Source: an uncultured Actinomycetes bacterium (GTDB lineage Bacteria; Actinomycetota; Actinomycetes; Actinomycetales; Bifidobacteriaceae). Taken from it: 64,000 nt of DNA. The position numbers were made by a program, and so were the translations under genes. The notes beneath the pieces were generated by a model, which had not been told where the DNA came from, ran no database searches, and saw only the letters and a program-made list of their open reading frames with translations. Below are positions 16,362 through 24,971 of this stretch, in pieces. Location: the NCBI GenBank assembly GCA_900314875.1, contig OMWX01000003.1, forward strand, positions 248,729 to 312,728, written 5' to 3'. Every line of letters starts with the position of its first letter. Position 1 is the stretch's first letter.

Positions 16362-18371
16362 TCAGCGGAATACGTATCCGGGCGTTTCGCGTTTGGAAGC
16401 CGAAACATAGTTGCCCAGCTGACCTTTGTCGTTTCTTCCCCAAGTCCAGATGCGCCCTTCCGTATCCAGCGCGACCGAAAAGCCGTCGCCGGCAGCGATT
16501 TGGGAGAACAGGATAGCATCGTGATATTTGCGGCCAACAACATCATATAAATGACGCACGTCAATTTGACATTTATCACCCTCACCCGAAATGCAAAATT
16601 TTCCATATGTACGCTGTCCCAGCTGACCGTAATCATCTTTGCCCCATGACCAAATCACGCCGGACTTGTCCAGGCACAGCACGTGATCGCGGCCGACGGC
16701 TGTCTGCACGAAATTTAGCCCTGTATTGGGCATTCCGGGATCATTGCCAGAATCAACAGATTTCGGAGTTTCAGCTTCGCCTGTTCCCCACTGCCATGTG
16801 TTACCACTCGAATCGACAGCCATCGACGAGGTTGCGCCGGCGTAAATATCCGTAAACACTAAATCAGCGTATTCGGTGCCTGCGAAGAGGTTTCTGGGAG
16901 ACCAATCTTCTCCGCCAGCTTTTTCTTCTACCAGCTGACCTTCTTGATTACTTCCCCAACCCCAAACGTGACCGTCAGAATCCAAAGCAAGAACATGCTT
17001 GTCGCCGACAGAGACTTTAGTGATTTTTTCCTTAAAAAAAGCTGAATCACTAGCAGTTAAAACAATGCCGCCTGTTTTATTCTCGAAGCTCATTGTTCCG
17101 CTTTCGCCATGCTCGTCGCTTCCCCATGTCCAAACATGTCCTTCTGCATCCACAGCGGCGGCATGATTTCCGCTGGCTGAAATTTGAGTAAATTTTATAT
17201 TAATCGCCATGCGAGTCGGCTTACTTACAGTTCGTACTCTGAAATTACCTATACCTGCTTGCCCGCAAGAATTATAACCCCACGCCAAACTTGTTCCTGA
17301 TTCATCTATAGCAAAAACGGTTTCAGATGGCCCCGCTGAAACATACTTGATTCTTTTATCTTTCAATATTTGAACGGGAACATTGCGCCTATCGCTTTCC
17401 AATTCTCCTCCGCCCAGCTGTTCGTAGCAATTATATCCCCAACTGTACAATTCTCCGTCTTGAGAAATTGCAAAACTTGAATCATGTCCGGAAGAGATTT
17501 GCGCGAATTTCTTATCAGTTTTCACGCGTACAAAATTATCCCTGTATTCATATGTTCCGTCTCCTACCGCACCTTTTGCATTTGTCCCTTTACCCCAAAG
17601 ATAACCGTCTTCATCTAAAAACAATGCATTTTCAGAATCTCCGGCACTTACTTGTTTAACTTTTCTGTTAAAGTTTACGCAAACCGGCGTGCATACTGTT
17701 TCGCTGCGAGAATCCTGTGGATTTTTACGCTCGAAAATAAGTTCATAAGGCAATCCTTCTTCATCGACTGCAAAAACACCGTAAAATCCGCATGCAACCG
17801 AAACAAATTTCTTTTCCGATTTCACCTTGCCGTTAAAGCCGTCACGATCCCATGCCCAAATTTGACTGTCCTCATCAACAGCAACAAGACTGCTGGACGA
17901 AGCCGAAAGTGATTTAAATTTTACATCAGGCAAAACTATTTCAGGAAAAGCATCATCATTATGTTTCCCCGAAATGGAGCTAGAACCTTTACTTCCCCAT
18001 TCCCATAAATGTCCTTCTTCATCGATACCGAAACAAGTGTAAGCAGTATTCGCAATATCAACAAATTTCACATCGATTTTTACTCTGATAGGGATGTCAT
18101 ATTTCCACGTATAGTTGTGCTCGTCACGTCCTATTCCTAATTTTTTGCCCTCATCATCCCCCCATGCCCACACATGACCGTTCGAATCCAATGCTAAAGA
18201 GTGATACCATCCGGCGGCAATCTTCACGAAGTGAACGTCCGTGTTTTGAATGCCGGCAACTGCTTCCAAAGACGAAACCGGGTCGGTTTGGGCGCTGGCC
18301 GGGGTCGAGTATCCCGTAAGCATAATCGCAGCAGACGCCGCAAGAGACAATATTTTATTTAATAATCGCAT
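16362..18371 (-). CDS. Secreted RCC1-repeat (beta-propeller) protein
   Basis: 669 residues from the ATG at 18371, chosen because AAGGAG lies 7 nt upstream. A signal peptide (MRLLNKILSLAASAAIMLTG, cleavage likely after ASA) is followed by about eleven to twelve RCC1 repeats of roughly 50 residues. Each centres on a xWxWGxxxxGQLG-type strand, for example IWSWGKDDYGQLGQ and IWTWGRNDKGQLG, and begins with (I/V)xAGxxHxxALDxxGHVW. This is enough for one or two seven-bladed propellers. There is no LPXTG motif or C-terminal anchor, so it is probably released. It lies 51 bp after the Amidase_6 gene. The ligand is unknown. Confidence 0.9.
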   Translation of the reverse strand: MRLLNKILSLAASAAIMLTGYSTPASAQTDPVSSLEAVAGIQNTDVHFVKIAAGWYHSLALDSNGHVWAWGDDEGKKLGIGRDEHNYTWKYDIPIRVKIDVKFVDIANTAYTCFGIDEEGHLWEWGSKGSSSISGKHNDDAFPEIVLPDVKFKSLSASSSSLVAVDEDSQIWAWDRDGFNGKVKSEKKFVSVACGFYGVFAVDEEGLPYELIFERKNPQDSRSETVCTPVCVNFNRKVKQVSAGDSENALFLDEDGYLWGKGTNAKGAVGDGTYEYRDNFVRVKTDKKFAQISSGHDSSFAISQDGELYSWGYNCYEQLGGGELESDRRNVPVQILKDKRIKYVSAGPSETVFAIDESGTSLAWGYNSCGQAGIGNFRVRTVSKPTRMAINIKFTQISASGNHAAAVDAEGHVWTWGSDEHGESGTMSFENKTGGIVLTASDSAFFKEKITKVSVGDKHVLALDSDGHVWGWGSNQEGQLVEEKAGGEDWSPRNLFAGTEYADLVFTDIYAGATSSMAVDSSGNTWQWGTGEAETPKSVDSGNDPGMPNTGLNFVQTAVGRDHVLCLDKSGVIWSWGKDDYGQLGQRTYGKFCISGEGDKCQIDVRHLYDVVGRKYHDAILFSQIAAGDGFSVALDTEGRIWTWGRNDKGQLGNYVSASKRETPGYVFR

Positions 18372-18422
18372 TAAAATTCTCCTTATAAACACGCAAATTT
18401 TTCGTAAAATTTCTCACAAACA

Positions 18423-19829
18423 TTAATTCAATTTGAACTGAAGCGCATACCATTTCAAATTCGGAGCAAACTCCCTCGCGCGCTTGATATAAACGCCCAT
18501 CGGCTCGTCAAAACGGTTGCTCGACTTTTGACAGATATGCGGGACGGCAACATAACCGCCGGAAGAATTCGGAACATATTCGACTCTGTTCACAAACAAA
18601 GCATGGTCGATAGTGCCGTCAGATTCTCCGTCCATCCAGTCGGTATAAATAAGGTAGCCCGCGCCGGCCTTATACAAATCGCTTTCGCGAGTCTCGCAAA
18701 GCTCGTCATGACAATCCCAGTCGGTCATGCGCGTGTATACGCCGGAATAAAAACGCATCCACTTGTAATTGTTATGCGCAGCCGACCAGGCAGCGACACC
18801 GGGCTTCCACCTGTAATTTCCCAGCACGGCTTTAACGCCGTCAACATAATTCATTCCGGCTTCATGAACAATCTGCGAAACAAAATTCGTGCAGTTGCCC
18901 TTTTCCGCATAGTCAGGATAGTCGGGATTCATCTTGTTCTGATTCGCACCGGACGTCCACTTTTCCGCGTATTGTCTGGCTTTAAGCAGATTAATCGGAA
19001 TTCTCTTCATCCCAAGCACAGGCTCTTCATCATCGGCAGAATCAGAATTCGCAGCAAAATCCTCAACAGAATTTGCAGCAGAATTAGCGGCAAAATTGGC
19101 GGCAAAGTCAACAGCAGAGCCGGAATTTAAGCCCGCAAAAGCCGAGCCGGCAGCCTCATTTAAATTCAGGGCATTTCCAGAATTTGCAGCTTCAGCCTGA
19201 AGAAGAGACTCAAGCGAATCATGTTCAAAACCTTCGCCCTCAGACTGAGAGACCGCAGAAGCAGCTGCCTGCGAAGACTCTTCATGCTCAATCCGATTGT
19301 CAATTCCTGAAGAAACATATTCTAAAGCGCAAAAATTGATATCATGACAGCCGTCAGCCGGCTTGAAAACGAAATTATAAAGATTGTTTCCCGAAAAGCT
19401 TTGTTCGACCGGGTCTTTCGCGTAAGTCTGCGCATAACGCACGGTAAAATCGGCAGAAGCGTCGGCAAAAATCAGTCCGCTGTCAAATTTGACATCATAG
19501 ACTGCGCTTGCAGCATCCGTGCCGCGAACCGTATACAAATCCGCATACTCGGAAAAGTCAGCAAAAGAGCGAGACTCTGCACGAGCCGCCTCTATTTCAG
19601 CCTCGGAATATTTCGAAATGTCAGACTCGTTGTTTGCGCTCAAGTCTGCCGCAAGATGAATATGAGAATCGACAAGCGCCGCAATTCTTGAATCCGAAAC
19701 AGGCAATTCCGGCTGCGAGGCCTGCGCAGCGCAGACAGGCGTCAAGGCCAGCCCTGCAGCAGCGACGGAAACGCCGATACGTGAAAATGCTTTAGAAACG
19801 CAACGATTGCGCTTGTTCGTAAATGGCAA
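18423..19829 (-). CDS. Secreted Amidase_6-domain protein
   Basis: 468 residues. A signal peptide (about 15-37, VSVAAAGLALTPVCAAQA) is followed by a roughly 150-residue N-terminal domain, an Ala/Ser/Asn-rich linker with a 12-nt tandem array, and a C-terminal putative amidase domain from about 285. That domain begins ARQYAEKWTSG, contains GNCTNFVSQIVHEAG with the likely catalytic Cys, and has DHALFVNRVEY with the likely catalytic His. Amidase_6 proteins are papain-like enzymes thought to cut peptide or amide bonds, perhaps in cell wall. A G14 tract (minus strand) lies about 145 bp upstream of the start, between it and a divergent gene. Confidence 0.85.
   Translation of the reverse strand: MPFTNKRNRCVSKAFSRIGVSVAAAGLALTPVCAAQASQPELPVSDSRIAALVDSHIHLAADLSANNESDISKYSEAEIEAARAESRSFADFSEYADLYTVRGTDAASAVYDVKFDSGLIFADASADFTVRYAQTYAKDPVEQSFSGNNLYNFVFKPADGCHDINFCALEYVSSGIDNRIEHEESSQAAASAVSQSEGEGFEHDSLESLLQAEAANSGNALNLNEAAGSAFAGLNSGSAVDFAANFAANSAANSVEDFAANSDSADDEEPVLGMKRIPINLLKARQYAEKWTSGANQNKMNPDYPDYAEKGNCTNFVSQIVHEAGMNYVDGVKAVLGNYRWKPGVAAWSAAHNNYKWMRFYSGVYTRMTDWDCHDELCETRESDLYKAGAGYLIYTDWMDGESDGTIDHALFVNRVEYVPNSSGGYVAVPHICQKSSNRFDEPMGVYIKRAREFAPNLKWYALQFKLN
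19047..19106 (-). repeat. In-frame 12-nt tandem array in the Amidase_6 linker
   Basis: Five units at 19095, 19083, 19071, 19059 and 19047 encode FAAN, FAAN, SAAN, SVED, FAAN. It lies in the linker between the two domains. Confidence 0.8.
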
Positions 19830-20228
19830 AGCAGCTTCCTTTCTTCTTTGCAGTTATTTTTTACGCCGTCAAACGAATGAACTTCGCCAACGCTTGCAGA
19901 CCCAAAACTTTTCGTTTTCAGCCGCTTTTTTCGCCGCACTGTCGCAGTTCATCCGATAACGGCAAAAAGAGTACCCCCCCCCCCCCCTAGGACATCGGCG
20001 TGTTGTGGGCGGTTGTCTAGGGCAAACGCGGCAAATTCGGACAACATCGATGTTTCGTGAACCGCATTCTGAAATTCACAATTTCAGGGCTAATCGCGTC
20101 AGAGGAATGTTTTTGGCAATTTTTGAGGTTTTCAAGCACAACAGCAACAAAAAATTTTCGGGGGTCGCATTGATGCACATTCTGCCGAAAAGCCGGATTG
20201 AAGAGAGAACGCATTGCAGAATCGGATT
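19830..20228. promoter_or_regulatory. Divergent intergenic region with C14 tract and imperfect inverted repeat
   Basis: 399 bp separating the Amidase_6 gene (-) from the SAF-domain gene (+). It carries a run of 14 C (19974-19987), and overlapping its end an imperfect inverted repeat CCCTAG(G)ACA (19985-19994) / TGTCTAGGG (20014-20022). No clear promoter boxes could be assigned. Confidence 0.6.
19974..19987. repeat. C14/G14 homopolymer tract
   Basis: Fourteen consecutive C on the plus strand, G14 on the strand of the Amidase_6 gene, in a divergent promoter region. Tracts of this length and composition are typical slippage sites. Confidence 0.95.
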
Positions 20229-20927
20229 ATGACTTTTATTTTTCCGTCAAACGACATTAACACGAGCGCAAAGCAGAATACTTTGCAGAAAAGACGCTTG
20301 AAACACAGCGTAAACAAACTGTTGTCCGCATTTCTGGCAGGGCTTGCCGTATGGGCTGCTCTTAACTGCATATGCGCAGGCAACAGGCATGAAAATATTG
20401 CCGTGGCCGCAAAAACAATAGAGAAAGGGCAGAAAATCGAGACATCGGATGTTGCGATTAAGCAGATTCCGCTTTCCGGCTGGCCGAACACTGTTGCTAA
20501 AACCGCAGGCGAAGCCGAAGGGAAAATCGCTCAAACGAATATCGGCAAAGGAGAACCGCTGACCGGTTCGCTTATGTCAGACATGCCCGTTATCCCGGAA
20601 GACTATACGAGCGCGGACATTGCGGTCGCAAGTTCGGTTTCGCTTCTGAAAACAGGCGACAAGATAATGCTTCAGTCGGCGCAGTCATGCGAGACGGAAG
20701 CAGGCGCAGAATCAGAAAAAAGCTGTCTGCTCTCATCAAACGCTTACGTTCTGCGCATTCCCGATCAAAGCAAAAGCAAAAGCGGCTCTTCTTTTTTCAG
20801 TTCGGACAGTTCAGACGCTTCATCGACAATAACCGTCGCTCTTCCGGCTGATGATTGTCTGAAAGTGCTTAAATATTCGTCGAATTCTGCGCCGATTATT
20901 GCAAAAAATGCTAACCGCGAGAGTTAA
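20229..20927 (+). CDS. SAF-domain protein (CpaB-like)
   Basis: 232 residues from the ATG at 20229. A TTG five codons earlier (20214) has a slightly better GAAGAGAG upstream and is an alternative. One membrane anchor at about 29-46 (LLSAFLAGLAVWAALNCICAG) is followed by an exported SAF domain: VAAKTIEKGQKIETSDVAIK and GKIAQTNIGKGEPLTGSLM. Such proteins resemble CpaB of Flp pilus assembly, but no other pilus gene is here. The last part contains a Ser-rich stretch (SGSSFFSSDSSDASS). It overlaps the 3' end of the opposing pentapeptide-array ORF by 17 bp. Confidence 0.8.
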   Translation: MTFIFPSNDINTSAKQNTLQKRRLKHSVNKLLSAFLAGLAVWAALNCICAGNRHENIAVAAKTIEKGQKIETSDVAIKQIPLSGWPNTVAKTAGEAEGKIAQTNIGKGEPLTGSLMSDMPVIPEDYTSADIAVASSVSLLKTGDKIMLQSAQSCETEAGAESEKSCLLSSNAYVLRIPDQSKSKSGSSFFSSDSSDASSTITVALPADDCLKVLKYSSNSAPIIAKNANRES

Positions 20928-21249
20928 ACATGCCCCAATGAGGAGGGAGTTCTCCCAAAATGCGTTCATCATCATCGCGTTCGCGCGACGTTTTGCTTAT
21001 CCGGTCGGAATCGTCGGTTTTAATGCCGTCCGCGTCAAACCATTCCGTGCCGGACCTGACGACTCTTTTATGCTTTTTGCGCTTATTTTCCATGATTAAT
21101 CGCTTTGCGTCGAATTGTTTTGTTTCAAACTGTTTGCATTCAATTTGTCTATATTCGAATCGTTTGCATTCAAATTGTCCGCATTCGAACTGTTTAAGGC
21201 AGAACTGTCTGCGCAGAATTTGCAAGAAGGGCATCCCGTTCAGCCTCAT
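20911..21249 (-). CDS. Small protein with N-terminal pentapeptide array, unknown function
   Basis: 112 residues from the ATG at 21249, which has AAAGG 6 nt upstream and lies 25 bp after the helicase-like gene. Residues 10-50 are eight Q-F-x-x-K-like pentapeptides (QILRR, QFCLK, QFECG, QFECK, RFEYR, QIECK, QFETK, QFDAK). The remainder (MENKRKKHKRVV to DDDERILGELPPHWG) is charged and looks like a conserved small actinobacterial protein. The alternative start at that internal Met (21093, 60 residues) has no good ribosome binding site. The repeat does not fit the classical A(D/N)Lxx pentapeptide family. Confidence 0.55.
   Translation of the reverse strand: MRLNGMPFLQILRRQFCLKQFECGQFECKRFEYRQIECKQFETKQFDAKRLIMENKRKKHKRVVRSGTEWFDADGIKTDDSDRISKTSRERDDDERILGELPPHWGMFNSRG
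21103..21222 (-). repeat. 15-nt tandem array, 8 units
   Basis: Eight diverged 15-nt units; most read CARTTYGAATGCAAA-like on the minus strand. The register is uninterrupted and in frame with the small ORF that covers it. Confidence 0.85.
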
Positions 21250-21274
21250 GCCCGGCCTTTTGCCCGAATGCTTT

Positions 21275-24200
21275 CTATTTGGCTTCGCTGTACAGCTGCG
21301 CCAGATGACTTACTATTCTGTCGACCTCGAGGTCCGGATTGACGAACGCAGACACAGACCATACGTATATTACCGACCAGCCTGTCGCCTGCAGGTTTTC
21401 CATGCGGCGACGGTGACGAAGACGCGCGGAAGGAACAGACATGAACTGCGAATCATCCGTAAGAATAACAAGAGAAAGATCGGAACCCGGCAGTCCGACT
21501 GCCAAAGGGATCGCGTGTTCCCCGTTTTCATATCCGTAGTTGATTTCAGCGCTTAAACCGCGAGCACGAATGCGTTCGGCCAAATCTGCCAAGAGTATAT
21601 CCGAATTGCCTTGTCCCGAAGGTTCTATAACTTCTCCGCCAAGAGAACTTCCCCATTCGAGCAGCTCTTTCAAAAGACATGCTCCGGGTCTGCGCGCAAT
21701 TCGGCTGTCGTCCATATCTGCGGATTCGAATGCAGACACGACAGTAACGTTGCACTGTGCCATTGCCAGCGCATCAAGCAGCATTCCGTCGCCCGACGGC
21801 ATGTCAAGAAAACCGTACTGCTGTCTGAACTGTCCGTGCACAGCGCAGAAACCGGTCGAAATAATCACGTCATCGGAACGCAGTCCTCCGACTTCGTTAA
21901 TGTTGATAATTCTCACGTGCCGCAAGAACTGTCTCAGCCCGGGGTCTTTCGAAGAACGGCTTTTCAGTTCGGCTCCGATTCTCAGACGGTGAACATCGCT
22001 TAAGCATACGACAGTAAGCAGATAGTCTTTTTCGATTCTGCCTCTGCTGACCGGTTTGCTTACAATCATGGAGACGATTTTTTCGACTTCGCTCATGTTC
22101 GTGTATGCTATTCCGGTTTCGATATCGGGTACGCCTTCGCCCTCAATATGCGCAAAGTTCAGTTTTCCGCGACGTGCAGCCGCTGCCGGAACCACATCGA
22201 TTTTTCCGTATCCGTGTTCGCGCAAGAAGCCGATAAGCCTGGGATCGGCGCATACAGGAGTTCCGGAACATTTGACGGTAACCGCATAATCAAACAAAAC
22301 CTTAATCGCTTCGCATGTAACCGACTCTTTATGAGCAAGAACCGCAACAGTTCTCGCGCGCGAAATTACAGAAAGCAGTTCGAGCGGATGCATATGCGCT
22401 GCCCCGTCAATGATTGCAATATCTGCAATGCATGCAGACGGAGTCGCGGCAGCGTAAGCCGCCGGAGAACCGACAAACAAAGGTTTTGCGGCACGAACCA
22501 GATTCGGATAATCGTTAAGAAGACGTCCCGCAGAAACAGACGGACGCGAGTTCAACAAAACGTGCAGGCGATTCGCTTCCTGCGCGCGATCGTAAACTGT
22601 CTGCGACAGTCTGCGCGTAAGCTCATTGTCAACCATTGCAGATATCGAACGTATATGTTCAGAGTCAACGTGCGCAAACCTGTCAGAAACGGCTGTCAGC
22701 GCAGTGCCGTCCTGTTCAGACAAAAGCGGAGACGAATGAACTGTGGCTTCGAAAAGCGTCGTCCACCAGGACAGCTGCAATTCGTCAGCAACGGCTTCGA
22801 CTGCAACTTTTCGGCGGTTCAAATCTTCGACAAGCTCGTTTAAACCGGCAGACTGAATTTCGCGTTCCAGACAGCTGCGTTCGGGCAGAGAATCCAATGC
22901 GCGATGATCTTCATACATAGCTTTAAGCCTGTCCTCCAGCTTCTGAAACTCGACAGACTCGAGCTTTCCGCCTTCGGGAGTATTCGCAAGAATAGTGCTT
23001 AAAGCAGTTAAATCAGACTGAAGTTTTTCTGCATATTCGATTATCTCGTCCAGACGGTCGGGCAAAACAGGCCAGCCGCCGTGAGGAACGAATGTCCTCC
23101 ACTGCTGCGCCTGCTTGGATACGACTTCCAGAGCCTGATGCAAATCCTGAATTTGAGCTCCGGGACGCAGAAGATTTTTAGCTTCTTTAACAAGATGTCT
23201 GCGCTCTCGGAAACTCATGCTGCCTGATTTGCGTTCTTCTTTCGGAAGAGTCGCTTCAAGCATTGACGGCATGTCGCGCTCGAATATTTCAGGACGGAAC
23301 AAATCCAAAGCTCTGCGCAGGTTTTTCAGCACGAAAACCTGATGTTCCCATTCGAGAGCATTCGAAGGAATCGGGAAACCGCATGTTTCCACGACAGACT
23401 GAATATGTTTGCGAACTGCCGGGAAAATATCCTGGAGAAGAGCAGTTACGCGTTTATACGCGTCGACAGCCTGTTTTTCGGTATATATCGAGGCGTGATA
23501 CCAGGCGGTGTCCGACGGTTTTATCGAATATTCGCCCAACTCGCCCAGTCTGACAAGCTTTTTCGTCCAAATATCGGAAGTTTCGGCAAGATTTCGCGCA
23601 GTCTGCTCGCTTAAACGCACGCGAGTCGCAGGGTGCGAGGCAGCTACGCTCAGACGAGCGAGATTTTCGATTATCTGATATACGGACACGCCCCACTGCT
23701 CGTTTATTCCGTGCAGATCGCCCAAATAACCGGTCAGCCGTCCGCGCAGACCGACAAGCTCGTCGGCAAGGGAAGCAAATTTTTCTGCAGATCCGTCAGG
23801 CTTGTAAGAAACTCCTTCGATCAGACGCGAATCTATCTGTCTGCCGTGCTGTCCGTCTGCAACATTAAGAACGGATTTTTCAAGCCCGTTCATATGAGCC
23901 AGGCGCATAAAACGGTTCTGCTGTTCGGAAGAGCCCGAAACATACATAACCGTCTTGTTTTCCATAAGCGCCCTGGAACATATGCTCGCCGCCTGAAGCG
24001 ACGAATCCGAAGCCGCAGTCAAATCGACAATCACATTAATTCCGTCACATGCAAGCCTTGCCGCGTAACGCGTCGCATTATCCGCATCGCACACCTCAAT
24101 TTCGTCATGCGGATCGGCATCATAGGGAGAAAATTCGGGAACCTGAGTCTCCTTTATTTTCTCTTTGGCAGAATCATAACCTGCGACCGCATCCAAAATC

Positions 24201-24967
24201 GTGTTTCCGGTCTGAGAGGAAGTCACCGCGCGAATCACTTTTTTCGTATCAGAAAGAATAAGAGTATGCGGCTCTACAAAACAGCCCATAATCATGCGGT
24301 TTTCAATCGTGAACGATTCGACGCACGAGCCGACAAGCGAAATAATATGCGAAAAAATAGTCGCAGTATCGGCAGTGCCTCCATCGGCTCTGATTGATTC
24401 AATTATGTTTTCGGTATCAATGCGAACATTATATTTGGCCATATATTCGGTTAAAGCGCGGTTAATCACGGCCGAACCGGTAAATACAATCGACGCTTTT
24501 TCAAGCGGATTTCCGGAAACTGCGGACGAATATCCGCTGGGAATAACTGAAATATTGCCGGTTTTGTCTTTCTGTCCGCCGTTGCAGTCCGACTTGTTTT
24601 CGATTTGAACTTCGACCGGATACAGCAGAACCGGCATGCTCGCGCCTTTCCAGGAAGCCGTGCCGACTGCAAGAGATAAAGGAGCTATTCCCTGTGCAAT
24701 TTTCTTTGTTTTACGCTCTTGAAGAACCCTGTCCAAACGGCGCACTCCGGCTTTGAACTGCGCATTATCGCGAAAAAGTCCGGCAAGCGCGACTCTCCCG
24801 CTTGTCAAAAGCTGAGCAATGCCGGCCGGATGAGCCTGCGACAAATCCAAACGCGCTTCCAGCTTCGACATGTCATCGATCGGAGTCGGACCGTGCGAGG
24901 CCGAATAGTCGTCATACCAGCTGCGGATCAGTTCCGCCGCTTCGTTTTTCTCGGGTTCAGAAACCAT
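21275..24967 (-). CDS. SF1-helicase-like protein with degenerate ATPase and nuclease motifs
   Basis: 1230 residues from the ATG at 24967 (AAGGA 10 nt upstream). The architecture matches large DUF4011-type SF1 helicases: N-terminal domain, RecA-like part, helical insert (about 400-800), second RecA-like part and a C-terminal MTES_1575-type REase fold (about 1133-1215, ending GWSVIYVWSVSAF). The expected catalytic residues are missing. The Walker A position (315-325) reads DLTAASDSSLQ instead of GPPGTGKS; the Walker B position reads IIDGAA (852-857) instead of xxDEAS; motif VI reads GMLLDALAMAQ (1061-1071), lacking its arginine; the nuclease has IPLAV and ILTDD where IDLAV and IECDG are usual. 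A pseudoenzyme role is inferred. It follows the FHA gene by 4 bp. Confidence 0.75.
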   Translation of the reverse strand: MVSEPEKNEAAELIRSWYDDYSASHGPTPIDDMSKLEARLDLSQAHPAGIAQLLTSGRVALAGLFRDNAQFKAGVRRLDRVLQERKTKKIAQGIAPLSLAVGTASWKGASMPVLLYPVEVQIENKSDCNGGQKDKTGNISVIPSGYSSAVSGNPLEKASIVFTGSAVINRALTEYMAKYNVRIDTENIIESIRADGGTADTATIFSHIISLVGSCVESFTIENRMIMGCFVEPHTLILSDTKKVIRAVTSSQTGNTILDAVAGYDSAKEKIKETQVPEFSPYDADPHDEIEVCDADNATRYAARLACDGINVIVDLTAASDSSLQAASICSRALMENKTVMYVSGSSEQQNRFMRLAHMNGLEKSVLNVADGQHGRQIDSRLIEGVSYKPDGSAEKFASLADELVGLRGRLTGYLGDLHGINEQWGVSVYQIIENLARLSVAASHPATRVRLSEQTARNLAETSDIWTKKLVRLGELGEYSIKPSDTAWYHASIYTEKQAVDAYKRVTALLQDIFPAVRKHIQSVVETCGFPIPSNALEWEHQVFVLKNLRRALDLFRPEIFERDMPSMLEATLPKEERKSGSMSFRERRHLVKEAKNLLRPGAQIQDLHQALEVVSKQAQQWRTFVPHGGWPVLPDRLDEIIEYAEKLQSDLTALSTILANTPEGGKLESVEFQKLEDRLKAMYEDHRALDSLPERSCLEREIQSAGLNELVEDLNRRKVAVEAVADELQLSWWTTLFEATVHSSPLLSEQDGTALTAVSDRFAHVDSEHIRSISAMVDNELTRRLSQTVYDRAQEANRLHVLLNSRPSVSAGRLLNDYPNLVRAAKPLFVGSPAAYAAATPSACIADIAIIDGAAHMHPLELLSVISRARTVAVLAHKESVTCEAIKVLFDYAVTVKCSGTPVCADPRLIGFLREHGYGKIDVVPAAAARRGKLNFAHIEGEGVPDIETGIAYTNMSEVEKIVSMIVSKPVSRGRIEKDYLLTVVCLSDVHRLRIGAELKSRSSKDPGLRQFLRHVRIININEVGGLRSDDVIISTGFCAVHGQFRQQYGFLDMPSGDGMLLDALAMAQCNVTVVSAFESADMDDSRIARRPGACLLKELLEWGSSLGGEVIEPSGQGNSDILLADLAERIRARGLSAEINYGYENGEHAIPLAVGLPGSDLSLVILTDDSQFMSVPSARLRHRRRMENLQATGWSVIYVWSVSAFVNPDLEVDRIVSHLAQLYSEAK

Positions 24968-24971
24968 AATA

